34,037 nt of DNA from Myxococcus sp. (GCA_014879945.1 JACSRE010000209.1:1-34037), one strand, 5' to 3'; shown: positions 9,988-18,460, counted from the first letter of the stretch. Notes: generated by a model from the sequence alone, not told the origin. Made by a program: numbers and translations.

Positions 9988-11592
9988 ATGGCGTCCTTCT
10001 CCATCATCAACGTCTCCAAGGGGTACGGCCCCAAGAAGCTCTTCGACGAAGTGAACGTCGCCTTCTCGGCGGGCAAGCGGTACGGCCTCACCGGGCCCAA
10101 CGGCGCAGGCAAGACGACGTTCATGAAGATCCTCGCGGGCGACGAGGAGCAGGACACCGGCGACATCCACCGCCCGCGCAAGCTGGGCATCCTCCGGCAA
10201 GATCACTTCCGCTACGAAGACACGCGCGTGCTCGACGTGGTGATGATGGGCAACAAGCCGCTGTGGGCGGCGATGCAGGAGAAGAACAAGCTCCTCGAGA
10301 AGGCCGACCTGTCCGACGCCGACGGGCTCAGGCTCGCCGAGCTCGAGGGCGTGGTGGCCGAAGAAGACGGCTACGTCGCCGAGTCTGACGCGGGCGCGCT
10401 GCTCGAGGGCCTGGGCATCGAGCAGGCGTTCCACGAGCAGCCGCTCAAGAGCCTCACCGGCGGCTACAAGCTGCGCGTGCTGTTGGCGCAGGCGCTCTTC
10501 GGCAAGCCCGAGGGGCTGTTGCTCGACGAGCCGACCAACAACCTCGACCTCGACTCGATTCGCTGGCTCGAGAACTTCCTGCACGAGTACGAGGGCGTGC
10601 TGATCACCATCTCGCACGACCGGCACTTCTTGAACTCGATCTGCACGCACATCGCAGACATCGATTACGAGACGATCATCATCTACACCGGCGGCTACGA
10701 CGACATGGTGCGGCAGAAGGCCCAGGTGCGGTCGCGCATCGAGTCGGAGAACAGCGAGAAGAAGAAGAAGATCTCGCAGCTGCAGGACTTCGTGGCCCGG
10801 TTCTCGGCCGGCACGCGCGCCAGCCAGGTGCAGAGCCGCAAGAACCAGCTCGAGAAGCTCAAGGTCGAAGACGTCAAGCGCTCCAACATCGCGCGCCCGT
10901 TCATCAAGTTCGAGCAGAAGAGCGCCAGCGGCAAGCAGACGGTCACCATCGAGGGCATCTCGAAGGCCTACGACGGCAAGACGGTCATTCCGCCCTTCAC
11001 CGCGCTGGTGACCAAGGGCGAGAAGATCGCCGTCATCGGCAAGAACGGCGTCGGCAAGTCGACGCTGGTGAAGATGCTGACCGGCGCCGAGAAGCCCGAC
11101 AGCGGCACCGTCACCTGGGGCCACAACGCGATGGTCGGCTACATGCCGCAGGACCACCACGGCCTGATCAAGAAGGGCACCACGGTCTACCAGTGGCTGC
11201 GCGACCAGGACGTGAAGATGTCGAACGAAGAGATCGGCGGGCTGCTGGGCCGCATGCTCTTCTCGGGCGAGGAGCGCATGAAGCCCACCGACACGCTCTC
11301 GGGCGGTGAGACGGTGCGCACGCTCCTCTCGCAGTTGATGATGCAGAAGGACAACGTGCTCGTGCTCGACGAGCCCACCAACCACCTCGACCTCGAGTCG
11401 ATCTCGGCGCTCGGCGAGGGGCTGGCGCGCTTCGAGGGCACGGTGATCGTCGTCACCCACGACCAGCAACTGATCAGCGAGGTCGCCAACCGCATCTGGG
11501 CGCCCCGCAACGGCAAAGAGGTGATCGACTTCAGCGGCAGCTTCGAAGACTTCCTCGTCAAGCACGCCGACGTCGCCGCGCAGCACCGCTGA
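9988..11592 (+). CDS. ybiT: ABC-F family ATPase, YbiT subgroup
   Basis: ABC-F proteins are soluble twin-ATPase factors that bind the ribosomal E site and modulate translation; they are not transporters. This 534-residue protein has two cassettes: Walker A GPNGAGKTT (36-44) with signature LTGGYKLR and Walker B LLLDEPTNNLD; then GKNGVGKST, LSGGETVR and LVLDEPTNHLD. The linker between cassettes is charged and helical (KKKKISQLQDFVARFSAG), as in the family. Phrases such as TIRWLE-like SIRWLE, ISHDRHFLN and RPFIKFEQ match E. coli YbiT closely as I recall it, rather than EttA or Uup. The ATG at 9988 is preferred over the GTG at 9970 because GGCGG precedes it and the family's first strand begins there. 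Confidence 0.9.
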   Translation: MASFSIINVSKGYGPKKLFDEVNVAFSAGKRYGLTGPNGAGKTTFMKILAGDEEQDTGDIHRPRKLGILRQDHFRYEDTRVLDVVMMGNKPLWAAMQEKNKLLEKADLSDADGLRLAELEGVVAEEDGYVAESDAGALLEGLGIEQAFHEQPLKSLTGGYKLRVLLAQALFGKPEGLLLDEPTNNLDLDSIRWLENFLHEYEGVLITISHDRHFLNSICTHIADIDYETIIIYTGGYDDMVRQKAQVRSRIESENSEKKKKISQLQDFVARFSAGTRASQVQSRKNQLEKLKVEDVKRSNIARPFIKFEQKSASGKQTVTIEGISKAYDGKTVIPPFTALVTKGEKIAVIGKNGVGKSTLVKMLTGAEKPDSGTVTWGHNAMVGYMPQDHHGLIKKGTTVYQWLRDQDVKMSNEEIGGLLGRMLFSGEERMKPTDTLSGGETVRTLLSQLMMQKDNVLVLDEPTNHLDLESISALGEGLARFEGTVIVVTHDQQLISEVANRIWAPRNGKEVIDFSGSFEDFLVKHADVAAQHR

Positions 11593-11602
11593 TCGTCAGC
11601 GG
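11586..11602. terminator. Hairpin containing both convergent stop codons
   Basis: CCGCTGA (11586-11592) and TCAGCGG (11596-11602) form a perfect 7-bp stem with a TCG loop. The stop of the ABC-F gene ends the left arm and the stop of the acetyltransferase gene begins the right arm. A bidirectional terminator role is inferred; there is no U-tract. Confidence 0.5.
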
Positions 11603-12081
11603 GGCGAGCGCTCGCGGCTGAACTCGATCATCGTCTCGCGAAACCCCAGGCGCTTGAACAGCGCCTGCCCCTCACGGTTGGGCATGGCCGACGAGAGGAC
11701 GACCGACTGCGCGCCCTGCCCTTCGAGCGCCGCGATCGCGGCCTCCATCAGCGCCTGAGCCACCCCGCGCCGCCGATGGGCCTGCGCCACGAACACGTCG
11801 TGGATGGCGCCGTGGGCGTCGAGCAGCCTGGCCCAGTCCCGCGGCTCGAGGCTGCCGTACACGTAGCCAGCGATGGCGTCGTCGATCACCGCCACCAGCA
11901 ACACCACGCCGGGCTTGCCCAGCTCGCGCGAGAAGAACCAGCGGTAGCCCTCCTCGACGCCGCGCTCGAGGAAGAAGCGGCGCCGATCCCACTCATGGTG
12001 CAGCCGCACCAGCGCGCCCGCGAGCTCCCCCACTGAAGGGAGGTCGTCCTTCGTCATCGCCCGCACCAGCACGTCACTCAT
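11596..12081 (-). CDS. GNAT-family N-acetyltransferase
   Basis: This 161-residue acetyltransferase transfers an acetyl group from acetyl-CoA to an unidentified amine. GNAT motif A is visible as the strand IHDVFVAQAHRRRGVAQALM, where the R/Q-x-x-G-x-A loop binds the CoA pyrophosphate. Motif B ends in LFKRLGFRE, the usual C-terminal helix and strand. The ATG at 12081 was chosen over an in-frame codon 19 residues upstream because the conserved N-terminal VRAMTKDDL strand-helix follows it. The start is 40 bases from the divergent DNA methyltransferase start. The gene converges on the ABC-F gene with three bases between stops. Confidence 0.88.
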   Translation of the reverse strand: MSDVLVRAMTKDDLPSVGELAGALVRLHHEWDRRRFFLERGVEEGYRWFFSRELGKPGVVLLVAVIDDAIAGYVYGSLEPRDWARLLDAHGAIHDVFVAQAHRRRGVAQALMEAAIAALEGQGAQSVVLSSAMPNREGQALFKRLGFRETMIEFSRERSPR

Positions 12082-12104
12082 GCAGGCTGTGCTACGAGGC
12101 CTGC
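12082..12104. promoter_or_regulatory. Inverted repeat in a 40-bp divergent promoter gap
   Basis: GCAGGC (12082-12087) and GCCTGC (12099-12104) are perfect 6-base arms separated by 11 bases, in the gap between the divergent acetyltransferase and DNA methyltransferase starts. The position and symmetry suit an operator, but arms this short arise often in GC-rich DNA. Confidence 0.3.
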
Positions 12105-12121
12105 CCCGAGGGCGCAACCCA

Positions 12122-12853
12122 ATGGCAGGCAGGTGCATTCAAGGAGACTCGACGCACCCCGCGACGTGGACGCGGCTGCTGGGCGCCCGCCAGGGTGACG
12201 TGCTGATCACCGACCCGCCCTACTGCCTGCTGGTGCGCAGACGAAAGGGCGGCGACGAGCGCGAGGCCAAGGGCCGCAAGAACGACACCGGGCCCGTGGT
12301 TCGGCGCTTCGAAGACGTGCGCGAGTACCGCGAGTTCACCAGGGCCTGGCTGGGCGAAGCAGTGCGACACCTCGCGCCCGGCGCGCCGTTGATCGTGTGG
12401 ACCAACCTGCTGGGCCGCGAGCCCATCACCACCGCCGCCCGCGCGCTCGGCTACGCGCACCAGTTCGGCGAGTTCGTCTGGGGCAAGCGCACGCGTCAGT
12501 CCAACAGCGGCGAAGAGCTGCTGCGCGTGGTGGAGACGGCGTTGGTGTTCTCGCCGATGGCGCCCGCGCCCCCGGCGTTGGACGCGCCCGCCGTGCCCTG
12601 GGCGGCGGTCGCCGGCTACGACGACGACGGCGAGGCCGAGCGCTGGGGCAACCACCCCAACCACAAGCCCTTCGGCGTGCTCGAGCCCCTGGTGCGCACC
12701 TGGTCGAGGCCCGGCCAGCTCATCGTCGATCCGTTCGCGGGCAGCGGCTCCATTCCCGCCGCGGCGACGCGCCTGGGCCGAGACACCGCCTGCGTCGAGC
12801 TCGACCCCGAGTGGGCCGCCCGCGTCTCGGCCCGCCTCGAGGCAACCCCATGA
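12122..12853 (+). CDS. DNA methyltransferase, N6-adenine/N4-cytosine type (beta class)
   Basis: This 243-residue amino-methyltransferase acts on DNA. Catalytic motif IV is TDPPY (30-34), near the N-terminus. The SAM-binding motif I, VDPFAGSGS (202-210), is near the C-terminus, giving the beta-class order. The H-P-x-x-K-P element before motif I appears as HPNHKP (178-183). The ATG at 12122 places the GDS strand and DPPY at normal distances. No restriction endonuclease or specificity gene is adjacent, so this looks like an orphan methyltransferase that could act in regulation or be a relic. Its stop overlaps the next start (ATGA), coupling it to a HAD phosphatase. The target sequence and base cannot be read from the sequence. 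Confidence 0.88.
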   Translation: MAGRCIQGDSTHPATWTRLLGARQGDVLITDPPYCLLVRRRKGGDEREAKGRKNDTGPVVRRFEDVREYREFTRAWLGEAVRHLAPGAPLIVWTNLLGREPITTAARALGYAHQFGEFVWGKRTRQSNSGEELLRVVETALVFSPMAPAPPALDAPAVPWAAVAGYDDDGEAERWGNHPNHKPFGVLEPLVRTWSRPGQLIVDPFAGSGSIPAAATRLGRDTACVELDPEWAARVSARLEATP

Positions 12854-13536
12854 AGCCGACCGTGCTCCTCTTCGACATCGACGGCACGTTGATCACCAGC
12901 GGCGGCGCCGGCCGTCGCGCCATCACCCGGGCCTTCGAGCTCGTCTACGGCCGCGCCGACGCGTGCGATCACTTCTCGTTCAGCGGCATGACCGACCTGG
13001 CGATCGTCCGGCTGGGGCTCGAGGCCATCGGAGCCGCCGTCACCGCGAGCGCCATCGAAGGGCTCCTCTCCAGCTACCTCCACGAGCTCGAGCTCGAGGT
13101 CGCCCGGGTCGAAGACGCGCGCTACCGGGTGCACGCCGGCATGCACGAGGCGATCGCCGCCGGGCACGCGCACGGCTGCGCGGTCGGGCTCGGCACCGGC
13201 AACGTGCGCCGCGGCGCGATCACCAAGCTCCGGCGGGTCAAGCTCGACGGGCGCTTCGACTTCGGCGGCTTCGGCGACGATCACGAGCTGCGCCCCGAGC
13301 TCATTCGCCGAGGGGCTGAGCGGGGCGCCGAGAAGCTCGGGCGACGCCTCGACGAGGTGCGCGTGGTGGTGATCGGCGACACGCCCAAAGACGTCGACGC
13401 CGCGAAGGCGATCGGCGCCGAGTGCGTGGCGGTCGCGACGGGCGATCACTCGATCGAGGCGCTCCTTGCGGCCGGGGCGACCCGGGCGTTCGCCGATCTC
13501 ACCGCCACGGGCGCGCTCGAGTCACTGCTGGGCTGA
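12850..13536 (+). CDS. HAD-superfamily hydrolase (phosphoglycolate-phosphatase-like)
   Basis: This 228-residue haloacid-dehalogenase-fold phosphatase has nucleophile D9 and acid/base D11 in FDIDGTL, a C1-type helical cap, motif II in GLGTGN, a lysine in the ITKLRRVKL region for motif III, and motif IV aspartates in VVVIGDTPKDVDAA. The overall pattern matches Gph-like phosphatases that hydrolyse small phosphate esters, but substrate cannot be assigned. The ATG overlaps the methyltransferase stop by four bases, so the two are co-translated. The gene converges on an acetyltransferase gene and the 3' ends overlap by 15 bases. Confidence 0.9.
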   Translation: MKPTVLLFDIDGTLITSGGAGRRAITRAFELVYGRADACDHFSFSGMTDLAIVRLGLEAIGAAVTASAIEGLLSSYLHELELEVARVEDARYRVHAGMHEAIAAGHAHGCAVGLGTGNVRRGAITKLRRVKLDGRFDFGGFGDDHELRPELIRRGAERGAEKLGRRLDEVRVVVIGDTPKDVDAAKAIGAECVAVATGDHSIEALLAAGATRAFADLTATGALESLLG

Positions 13537-14040
13537 CAGCGGCAGCACGAACGCCTCGAGGAAGACCTCGGGCAGCAGATCGAGATCGCCCGAGGTGTCA
13601 CGCAGGTAGCCGCGGGCCTCGTACAGGCGCCGCACCCCCACCGCGCCCCGCCGCACGTGGAGGACGACCTTCTGCGCGCCCGACGCGCGCGCCCACCGCT
13701 CAGCCTCGTCGAGGAGCGCCCGCGACACCCCGCGCCCCCGCACCGCCGCGTCGACGGCGAGGTGCCGCAGATCGCACGCCCCGGCCACCCACGCCTCGGA
13801 GCCGCGCGCGCCAGACGGCCACAGGGCCACGGTGCCCACCACGCGCCCCTCGAGCTCCGCCACCCACACCCTCGCGACTGCGCGCTTGGCCGCCACGTCG
13901 CGCAGCTCGGCCTTGCGGCGCGCCGACACCTCGACCTCGGGCAGCTTCTTCGCGTACTGCTCGACGAAGGCGCGCACCAGGAGCTCGCCGACGTCACCAT
14001 CGTCGCCCGCGGTCGCCTCACGAATCATCAGACCCGTCAT
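13522..14040 (-). CDS. GNAT-family N-acetyltransferase
   Basis: This is a second GNAT acetyltransferase, 172 residues long. The acetyl-CoA motif is LRHLAVDAAVRGRGVSRALLDEA, with R-G-R-G-V in the pyrophosphate loop. The C-terminal LYEARGYLRD is the usual motif B. Two ATGs are possible, at 14040 and 14028; 14040 is used, and MIREATAGD after the second is the normal GNAT opening. The last 15 bases overlap the end of the HAD gene on the other strand. The start codon lies 28 bases from the start of the divergent pseudouridine synthase gene, so each promoter must extend into the other gene. The substrate is unknown. Confidence 0.87.
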   Translation of the reverse strand: MTGLMIREATAGDDGDVGELLVRAFVEQYAKKLPEVEVSARRKAELRDVAAKRAVARVWVAELEGRVVGTVALWPSGARGSEAWVAGACDLRHLAVDAAVRGRGVSRALLDEAERWARASGAQKVVLHVRRGAVGVRRLYEARGYLRDTSGDLDLLPEVFLEAFVLPLSAQQ

Positions 14041-14068
14041 GCGGCGCGTGTGCCATACCGAGGTGAGC

Positions 14069-14959
14069 ATGGCCAGCCGACGCCTCGAGGTGCCTCGCGG
14101 AGAGAAGCCAGCGCTCGAGAAGTTCCTCTCGAAGGCGTTGCCCAACGTCGATCTCGCGCGCGCCAGGCAGCTCATTCAGCTCGGCCGGGTGCGCGTCAAC
14201 GGCAAGCTCGCCAAAGCGGGACGCAAGCTGTGGGGCGGCGAGACGATCGAGGTCGAAGGCGCCGCGCCGGCTTCAGCGAAGCCCGTCGTCGGCCTCGACA
14301 TCGCCGTGCTCGCCGCGTCGCCCCACTTCCTCATCGTCGCCAAGCCCTCGGGCCTCACGGTCGAGCCGGAGCCCAACCAGCTGAGCCTCGTCGAGCTGGT
14401 CGGCTCGCAGCGCGGCGGCTTCGACGTCGCTGGCGCAGGCCTCCCCGGCGTCGTGCACCGCCTCGACAAAGACACCAGCGGCGCGCTGGCCCTGGCGACG
14501 ACGGACGACGGCGTGGCGCTGCTCAAGCGGGGCTTCGAAGAGAAGCTGATCGACAAGACGTACCTGGCGATCGTCGAGGGCGCGCCTCCAGAAACGGGCT
14601 CGCTCGACACGCCCTACGCCAGGACCCCCGCGGGCACCTACACCACCCGGCTCGAGTCGCCACGCCGCGCCCGGCTGAGCTGGAAGTTGGTGGAGCGCCT
14701 GGGGCCCGCGAGCCTGCTCGAGGTGAACCTCGACACCGGGCGCACCCACCAGATCCGCGTGCAGCTGTCCGAGGCGGGCTTTCCCGTGCTCGGCGATCGC
14801 ATCTACGGCCGGGCCTTCACCGCGGCGCCAGTGCCGAGGCTGGCGCTCCACGCGCTGCGGCTCGAGGTGCGGGTCGAAGGGCACGCGCTCTCGGCGACGA
14901 TGCCGGTGCCCGCCGACTTGAGCGCCCTCATCGAAGGGCTGCGCGCACAGCCCTGTTGA
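14069..14959 (+). CDS. RluA-family pseudouridine synthase with S4 domain
   Basis: This enzyme isomerises uridine to pseudouridine in structured RNA, most often 23S rRNA. The 296-residue protein has an N-terminal S4 RNA-binding domain (about 15-65: LARARQLIQLGRVRVNGK) and then the catalytic domain. The family motif HRLDKDTSG (130-138) contains catalytic D133, and the later GRTHQIRVQL motif is intact. The domain order and length match RluD/RluC-type enzymes; the exact target uridine cannot be assigned. The ATG at 14069 has AGGTGA just upstream. An in-frame ATG at 14039 overlaps the start of the divergent acetyltransferase gene and is less likely. Confidence 0.92.
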   Translation: MASRRLEVPRGEKPALEKFLSKALPNVDLARARQLIQLGRVRVNGKLAKAGRKLWGGETIEVEGAAPASAKPVVGLDIAVLAASPHFLIVAKPSGLTVEPEPNQLSLVELVGSQRGGFDVAGAGLPGVVHRLDKDTSGALALATTDDGVALLKRGFEEKLIDKTYLAIVEGAPPETGSLDTPYARTPAGTYTTRLESPRRARLSWKLVERLGPASLLEVNLDTGRTHQIRVQLSEAGFPVLGDRIYGRAFTAAPVPRLALHALRLEVRVEGHALSATMPVPADLSALIEGLRAQPC

Positions 14960-14980
14960 ACGTGCTACATCGCCGCCCCC

Positions 14981-15847
14981 ATGACGATGACCCTCGCGGA
15001 AGCGTTCGACGTGGTGGCCTGGTCGCAGACGTTGCTGGAGCGGCTCGAGGCGGCCCAGGGCGAGCTCGACAAGAAGCAGGGCCTCAAGGACGAGAAGGGC
15101 TGGCTGATGCTGGCGATCGATCGCCTGGCCGCCGCGCGCGGAGAGCTCGGCGATCTCAACCAGCGCGCCATGCGCCTGCCAGAGCTCGAGAGCGCGCGCG
15201 AAGAGCACGCCCGCACGCTCCAGAACACCGCCGTCGACGCCATCGAGCGCCTCCAGGCCGGCGTCACCTTCGTGGCGGGCACGCGCGCGCCGCTGCTCGA
15301 GGCGCTCTTCGGCAAGGTGAAGCTGCCGCAGGCCCGCCGCGCCGATCGCGAGGACTTCGAGCGCTTCGTCGCCGACTTCGAGAAGAAGCTGGGCAGCGGC
15401 TACTGCAAGCGCATCATGGCCGAGTCGTCGTTCGCGGCGATCGTGCCCGTCGTCGATCAGGTGCGCGGCTCGGTCGCGGCCTGGCGCGCCGGGTTCTCGC
15501 CAGAGCCGTTGACGCCGCCCGAGGCGTCGCTGCTGCGTGACGAGATCGTCGCCCACGCCCGCCGCCTCGAGCTGCCGATGCGCCAGGCCCGGCTCCTCGC
15601 CGAGGCCGCGCTCGCGCCGCTGCGGAACGCCTTCGACGACTCGGGCATCGGCCAGAAACCCAGGCGGCGCAAGAGCGAGGCGGAGCCCGAGGCCCCAGCG
15701 GACGCGCCCGAGGCGGTCGAAGCAGAGGCGCCAGCGGCCCTCGACGAGGCCGTCGCCGAGGCGGCCCCCGAGGCGCCCGTCGCCCCCGTGGTGGAGCCGG
15801 TCGCTCCGAAGAGGCGTGGCAAGAAGTCGACGCCCGCCGAGGCCTGA
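14981..15847 (+). CDS. Hypothetical coiled-coil protein with acidic Ala/Pro tail
   Basis: This 288-residue protein is of unknown function. Residues 1-90 are rich in Leu, Glu, Ala and Arg with heptad-like spacing (LLERLEAAQGELDKKQ, LNQRAMRLPELESAREEH), suggesting a coiled coil. The middle part is helical. Residues from about 220 form a low-complexity tail of Ala, Pro, Glu and Val ending in a basic RRGKKS patch. There is no signal peptide or membrane segment. It sits 21 bases after the pseudouridine synthase and 48 bases before hrpB, all on the same strand, so it may be in an RNA-related operon. No clear Shine-Dalgarno precedes the ATG; a second ATG lies two codons in. Confidence 0.8.
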   Translation: MTMTLAEAFDVVAWSQTLLERLEAAQGELDKKQGLKDEKGWLMLAIDRLAAARGELGDLNQRAMRLPELESAREEHARTLQNTAVDAIERLQAGVTFVAGTRAPLLEALFGKVKLPQARRADREDFERFVADFEKKLGSGYCKRIMAESSFAAIVPVVDQVRGSVAAWRAGFSPEPLTPPEASLLRDEIVAHARRLELPMRQARLLAEAALAPLRNAFDDSGIGQKPRRRKSEAEPEAPADAPEAVEAEAPAALDEAVAEAAPEAPVAPVVEPVAPKRRGKKSTPAEA

Positions 15848-15895
15848 TCGCACCTCGCGAAAACGGGCGCCGTGGGCTAACTGCCGCCGGCCCCG

Positions 15896-18436
15896 ATGCA
15901 GCTGCCGATCGACCACCTGTTGCCTGACCTCGTGGCCGCGCTGCGAACGCGCGACGCCCTGGTGCTCGAGGCGCCGCCTGGCGCGGGCAAGACGACGCGC
16001 GTGCCTCCGGCGCTCCTGGCGGCGGGGCTCTCTGGGTCGAGAGAGATCGTCGTGCTGCAGCCCCGCCGGCTCGCCACCCGCCTGGCCGCAGCGCGCGTCG
16101 CCGATGAGCGGGGCGAACGGCTGGGCGACACCGTCGGCTACCAGATCCGCTTCGACGACGTCTCGTCGGCGAAGACGCGCATCCGCTTCATCACCGAGGG
16201 GCTGCTGACGCGGCGCCTCGTGGGCGATCCACAGCTGCGCGAGGTGGGCGTGGTGGTGCTCGACGAGTTCCACGAGCGGCACCTCGCGGGCGATCTGGCG
16301 CTGGCGATGCTGCGCCGGCTGCAGAAGACGACCCGCCCCGACCTCAAGCTGGTGGTGATGTCGGCCACCCTCGACGCCGCGCCCATCGCCGCCTGGCTCG
16401 ACGATGCGCCAGCCCTGCGCAGCGAAGGGCGCCGGTTCGAGGTCGCGCTGGAGTACCTCGACCGGGAGGACGATCGACACCTCGAGCAGCAGGTGCTGGC
16501 GGCGCTCAAGCGGCTCATTCAGGCCGAGCTCGACGGCCACGTGCTCGTCTTCCTCCCGGGGGCCTCGGAGATTCGGCGCGCACAAGAGGCGTGCGCCGAG
16601 TTCGCGCAGCGGCACCAGCTCGAGCTGGTGGTGCTCCACGGCGATCTCAGCGCGGCCGAGCAAGATCGGGCGCTCAAGCCGAGCACCCGGCGCAAGGTGA
16701 TCCTCTCGACCAACGTGGCCGAGACGAGCGTCACCATCGACGGCGTCGCGGCGGTGATCGACTCGGGCCTCGCGCGCGTCGCGGCGCACTCGCCGTGGAG
16801 CGGGCTGCCGACGCTCAAGGTGCAGAAGGTGTCGAAGTCATCGGCCGTTCAACGGGCAGGCCGCGCGGGCCGCACGCGCGCGGGCACCTGCGTGCGGCTC
16901 TACACGCGCGGAGACTTCGAAGGCCGCCCGATGTCCGACGCGCCCGAGATTCGCCGCCTCGACTTCGTCGAGTCGTCGCTGTCGCTGCGCGCGCTGGGGG
17001 TGCACGACGTGCGGAGCTTCCCCTTCTTCGAGCCGCCGCCTGCGTCCGCGATCGACGCCGCCGAGGGGCTCCTCACCCAGCTGGGGGCGCTCGAGCCGAC
17101 CGGGGCGCTCACGAAGGTGGGGCAACGGCTGCTCACCTTCCCGCTGCACCCGAGGCTCGCGCGGCTGGTCGTCGCTGGCGAGCAGCGCGGCGTCGCCGAA
17201 GAGGCGGTCACCATCGCGGCGCTCTTGAGCGAGCGCGACATTCGCCTCGAGGCCCGCGCGCGGTTCGGCGACTCGCGCCGCGGCGCCGACACGCTGGCCG
17301 GGCCCTCTGACGTGCTGGAGCTGCTCGAGCGCTTCAAGGAAGGCCAGGCGACCAGCGCCCGCAGCGCAGGCCTCGACGGCGGCGCGATGCAGTCGGTGGA
17401 GCGCGTGCGCAGGCAGCTGGGCCGACAGCTCGACCGCCGCACCCCGGCGCCGGCCTCCGATCACGCCAGGGAAGAGGCGCTGCTCCAGGCCGTGCTCGCC
17501 GGCTACCCAGACCGGGTGGCCAAGCGCCGTCGCCCGAGGTCGCCCGACGTCGTCTTCGCCTCGGGCGGCTCGGCGTCGCTCGACCCCACCTCGGTGGTGC
17601 ACGAGGCCGAGCTGATGGTGGCCATCGACGCCGAGGAGCGCCGCGGCGGCGTCGCGGTGCGCATCGCCTCGCAGATTCAACCCGAGTGGCTGCTCGAGCT
17701 GTCGGGTGACGCGCTGGGCGACGTCGACGCGCTCGAGTGGAACGCCGACGCCAGGCGGGTCGACCGGGTCACCCGCATGACCTTCGGGAACGTGGTGCTC
17801 GAAGAGACGCGCAACCCGGCCCCGGCCTCCGAGGGCGCGACCAGGCTGCTGGCCCAGGCAGCGATCGAGGCGGGCGTGCGCGCCTTCGCCGAGCCCGAGG
17901 CCATCAGCGCCTGGCAGTGCCGCGTCGACGCGCTCCGCGCTGCGTTCCCCGAGGCGGGCTTCCCGGTCGCCGACGACGCCTTCCTCAAGGAGCGCCTGGC
18001 CGCGCTGTGCGAAGGGCTGCGCTCGTTCAACGAGGTGCGCGAGGCCGGCTTGCTCAACGCACTGCAGGCGTCGCTGACCGCGCAGCAGGCCAGGCTGCTC
18101 CACACCGAGGCCCCCGATCGCATCACGCTGCCCGGCGGCCGCTCGGTGCAGGTGCACTACGAGCCGGCCCGCCCGCCGTGGATCGAGTCGCGCCTCCAGG
18201 ACTTCTTCGGGCTGCTCAAGGGCCCGGCGATCGGCCGCGCCCCCCTGGTGCTGCACCTGCTCGCGCCGAACATGCGCGCCGTGCAGGTGACGACCGACCT
18301 CTCGGGGTTCTGGGACAGGCACTACCCGGCCATTCGAAAGGAGCTGATGCGCCAGTACCCGCGCCACTCCTGGCCCGAAGATCCGCGCACTGCGGCGCCA
18401 CCGCCGCCGCGCCCACCACGCCCCCCGAGGCGCTGA
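15896..18436 (+). CDS. hrpB: ATP-dependent helicase HrpB
   Basis: HrpB is a DEAH/DExH-box helicase presumed to act on RNA. The 846-residue length is standard. Motif I is APPGAGKTT (26-34), motif II is D-E-F-H (123-126, DEFHERHLAGDL), motif III is SAT (156-158), and motif VI is QRAGRAGRTRAG. The C-terminal HrpB-specific domain is well preserved: the DFFGL segment, LHLLAPN, and the closing LSGFWDRHYPAIRKELM then YPRHSWPEDP. A short Pro/Arg-rich tail follows the conserved end. The ATG at 15896 places the Walker loop at the normal distance. The gene converges on the secreted GExH protein, with 24 bases between stops. Confidence 0.96.
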   Translation: MQLPIDHLLPDLVAALRTRDALVLEAPPGAGKTTRVPPALLAAGLSGSREIVVLQPRRLATRLAAARVADERGERLGDTVGYQIRFDDVSSAKTRIRFITEGLLTRRLVGDPQLREVGVVVLDEFHERHLAGDLALAMLRRLQKTTRPDLKLVVMSATLDAAPIAAWLDDAPALRSEGRRFEVALEYLDREDDRHLEQQVLAALKRLIQAELDGHVLVFLPGASEIRRAQEACAEFAQRHQLELVVLHGDLSAAEQDRALKPSTRRKVILSTNVAETSVTIDGVAAVIDSGLARVAAHSPWSGLPTLKVQKVSKSSAVQRAGRAGRTRAGTCVRLYTRGDFEGRPMSDAPEIRRLDFVESSLSLRALGVHDVRSFPFFEPPPASAIDAAEGLLTQLGALEPTGALTKVGQRLLTFPLHPRLARLVVAGEQRGVAEEAVTIAALLSERDIRLEARARFGDSRRGADTLAGPSDVLELLERFKEGQATSARSAGLDGGAMQSVERVRRQLGRQLDRRTPAPASDHAREEALLQAVLAGYPDRVAKRRRPRSPDVVFASGGSASLDPTSVVHEAELMVAIDAEERRGGVAVRIASQIQPEWLLELSGDALGDVDALEWNADARRVDRVTRMTFGNVVLEETRNPAPASEGATRLLAQAAIEAGVRAFAEPEAISAWQCRVDALRAAFPEAGFPVADDAFLKERLAALCEGLRSFNEVREAGLLNALQASLTAQQARLLHTEAPDRITLPGGRSVQVHYEPARPPWIESRLQDFFGLLKGPAIGRAPLVLHLLAPNMRAVQVTTDLSGFWDRHYPAIRKELMRQYPRHSWPEDPRTAAPPPPRPPRPPRR

Positions 18437-18447
18437 CGGCCGCCGTC
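18435..18447. repeat. Inverted repeat at the end of hrpB
   Basis: GACGGC (18435-18440) and GCCGTC (18442-18447) are perfect arms around one base. The left arm begins inside the hrpB TGA stop, and the repeat lies in the short gap to the convergent gene. It may be a weak bidirectional terminator, although the loop would need a few base pairs to open. Confidence 0.35.
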
Positions 18448-18460
18448 GCCCACCCCGGAG

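Noticed and set aside
9964-11586. 540-codon minus-strand open frame
   Set aside because: Lies wholly opposite the YbiT-type ABC-F gene; composition is typical of antisense reading.
14962-14975. Possible -10 element (TGCTACAT) before the coiled-coil gene
   Set aside because: Only half of the consensus matches and no suitable -35 lies at the right distance; similar CTAC strings upstream of other genes are equally weak.
13657-15540. 627-codon plus-strand open frame
   Set aside because: Out of frame with the pseudouridine synthase and coiled-coil genes, Arg/Ala-rich, no family match.
14273-16789. 838-codon minus-strand open frame
   Set aside because: Crosses three real genes on the other strand and has no recognisable motif.
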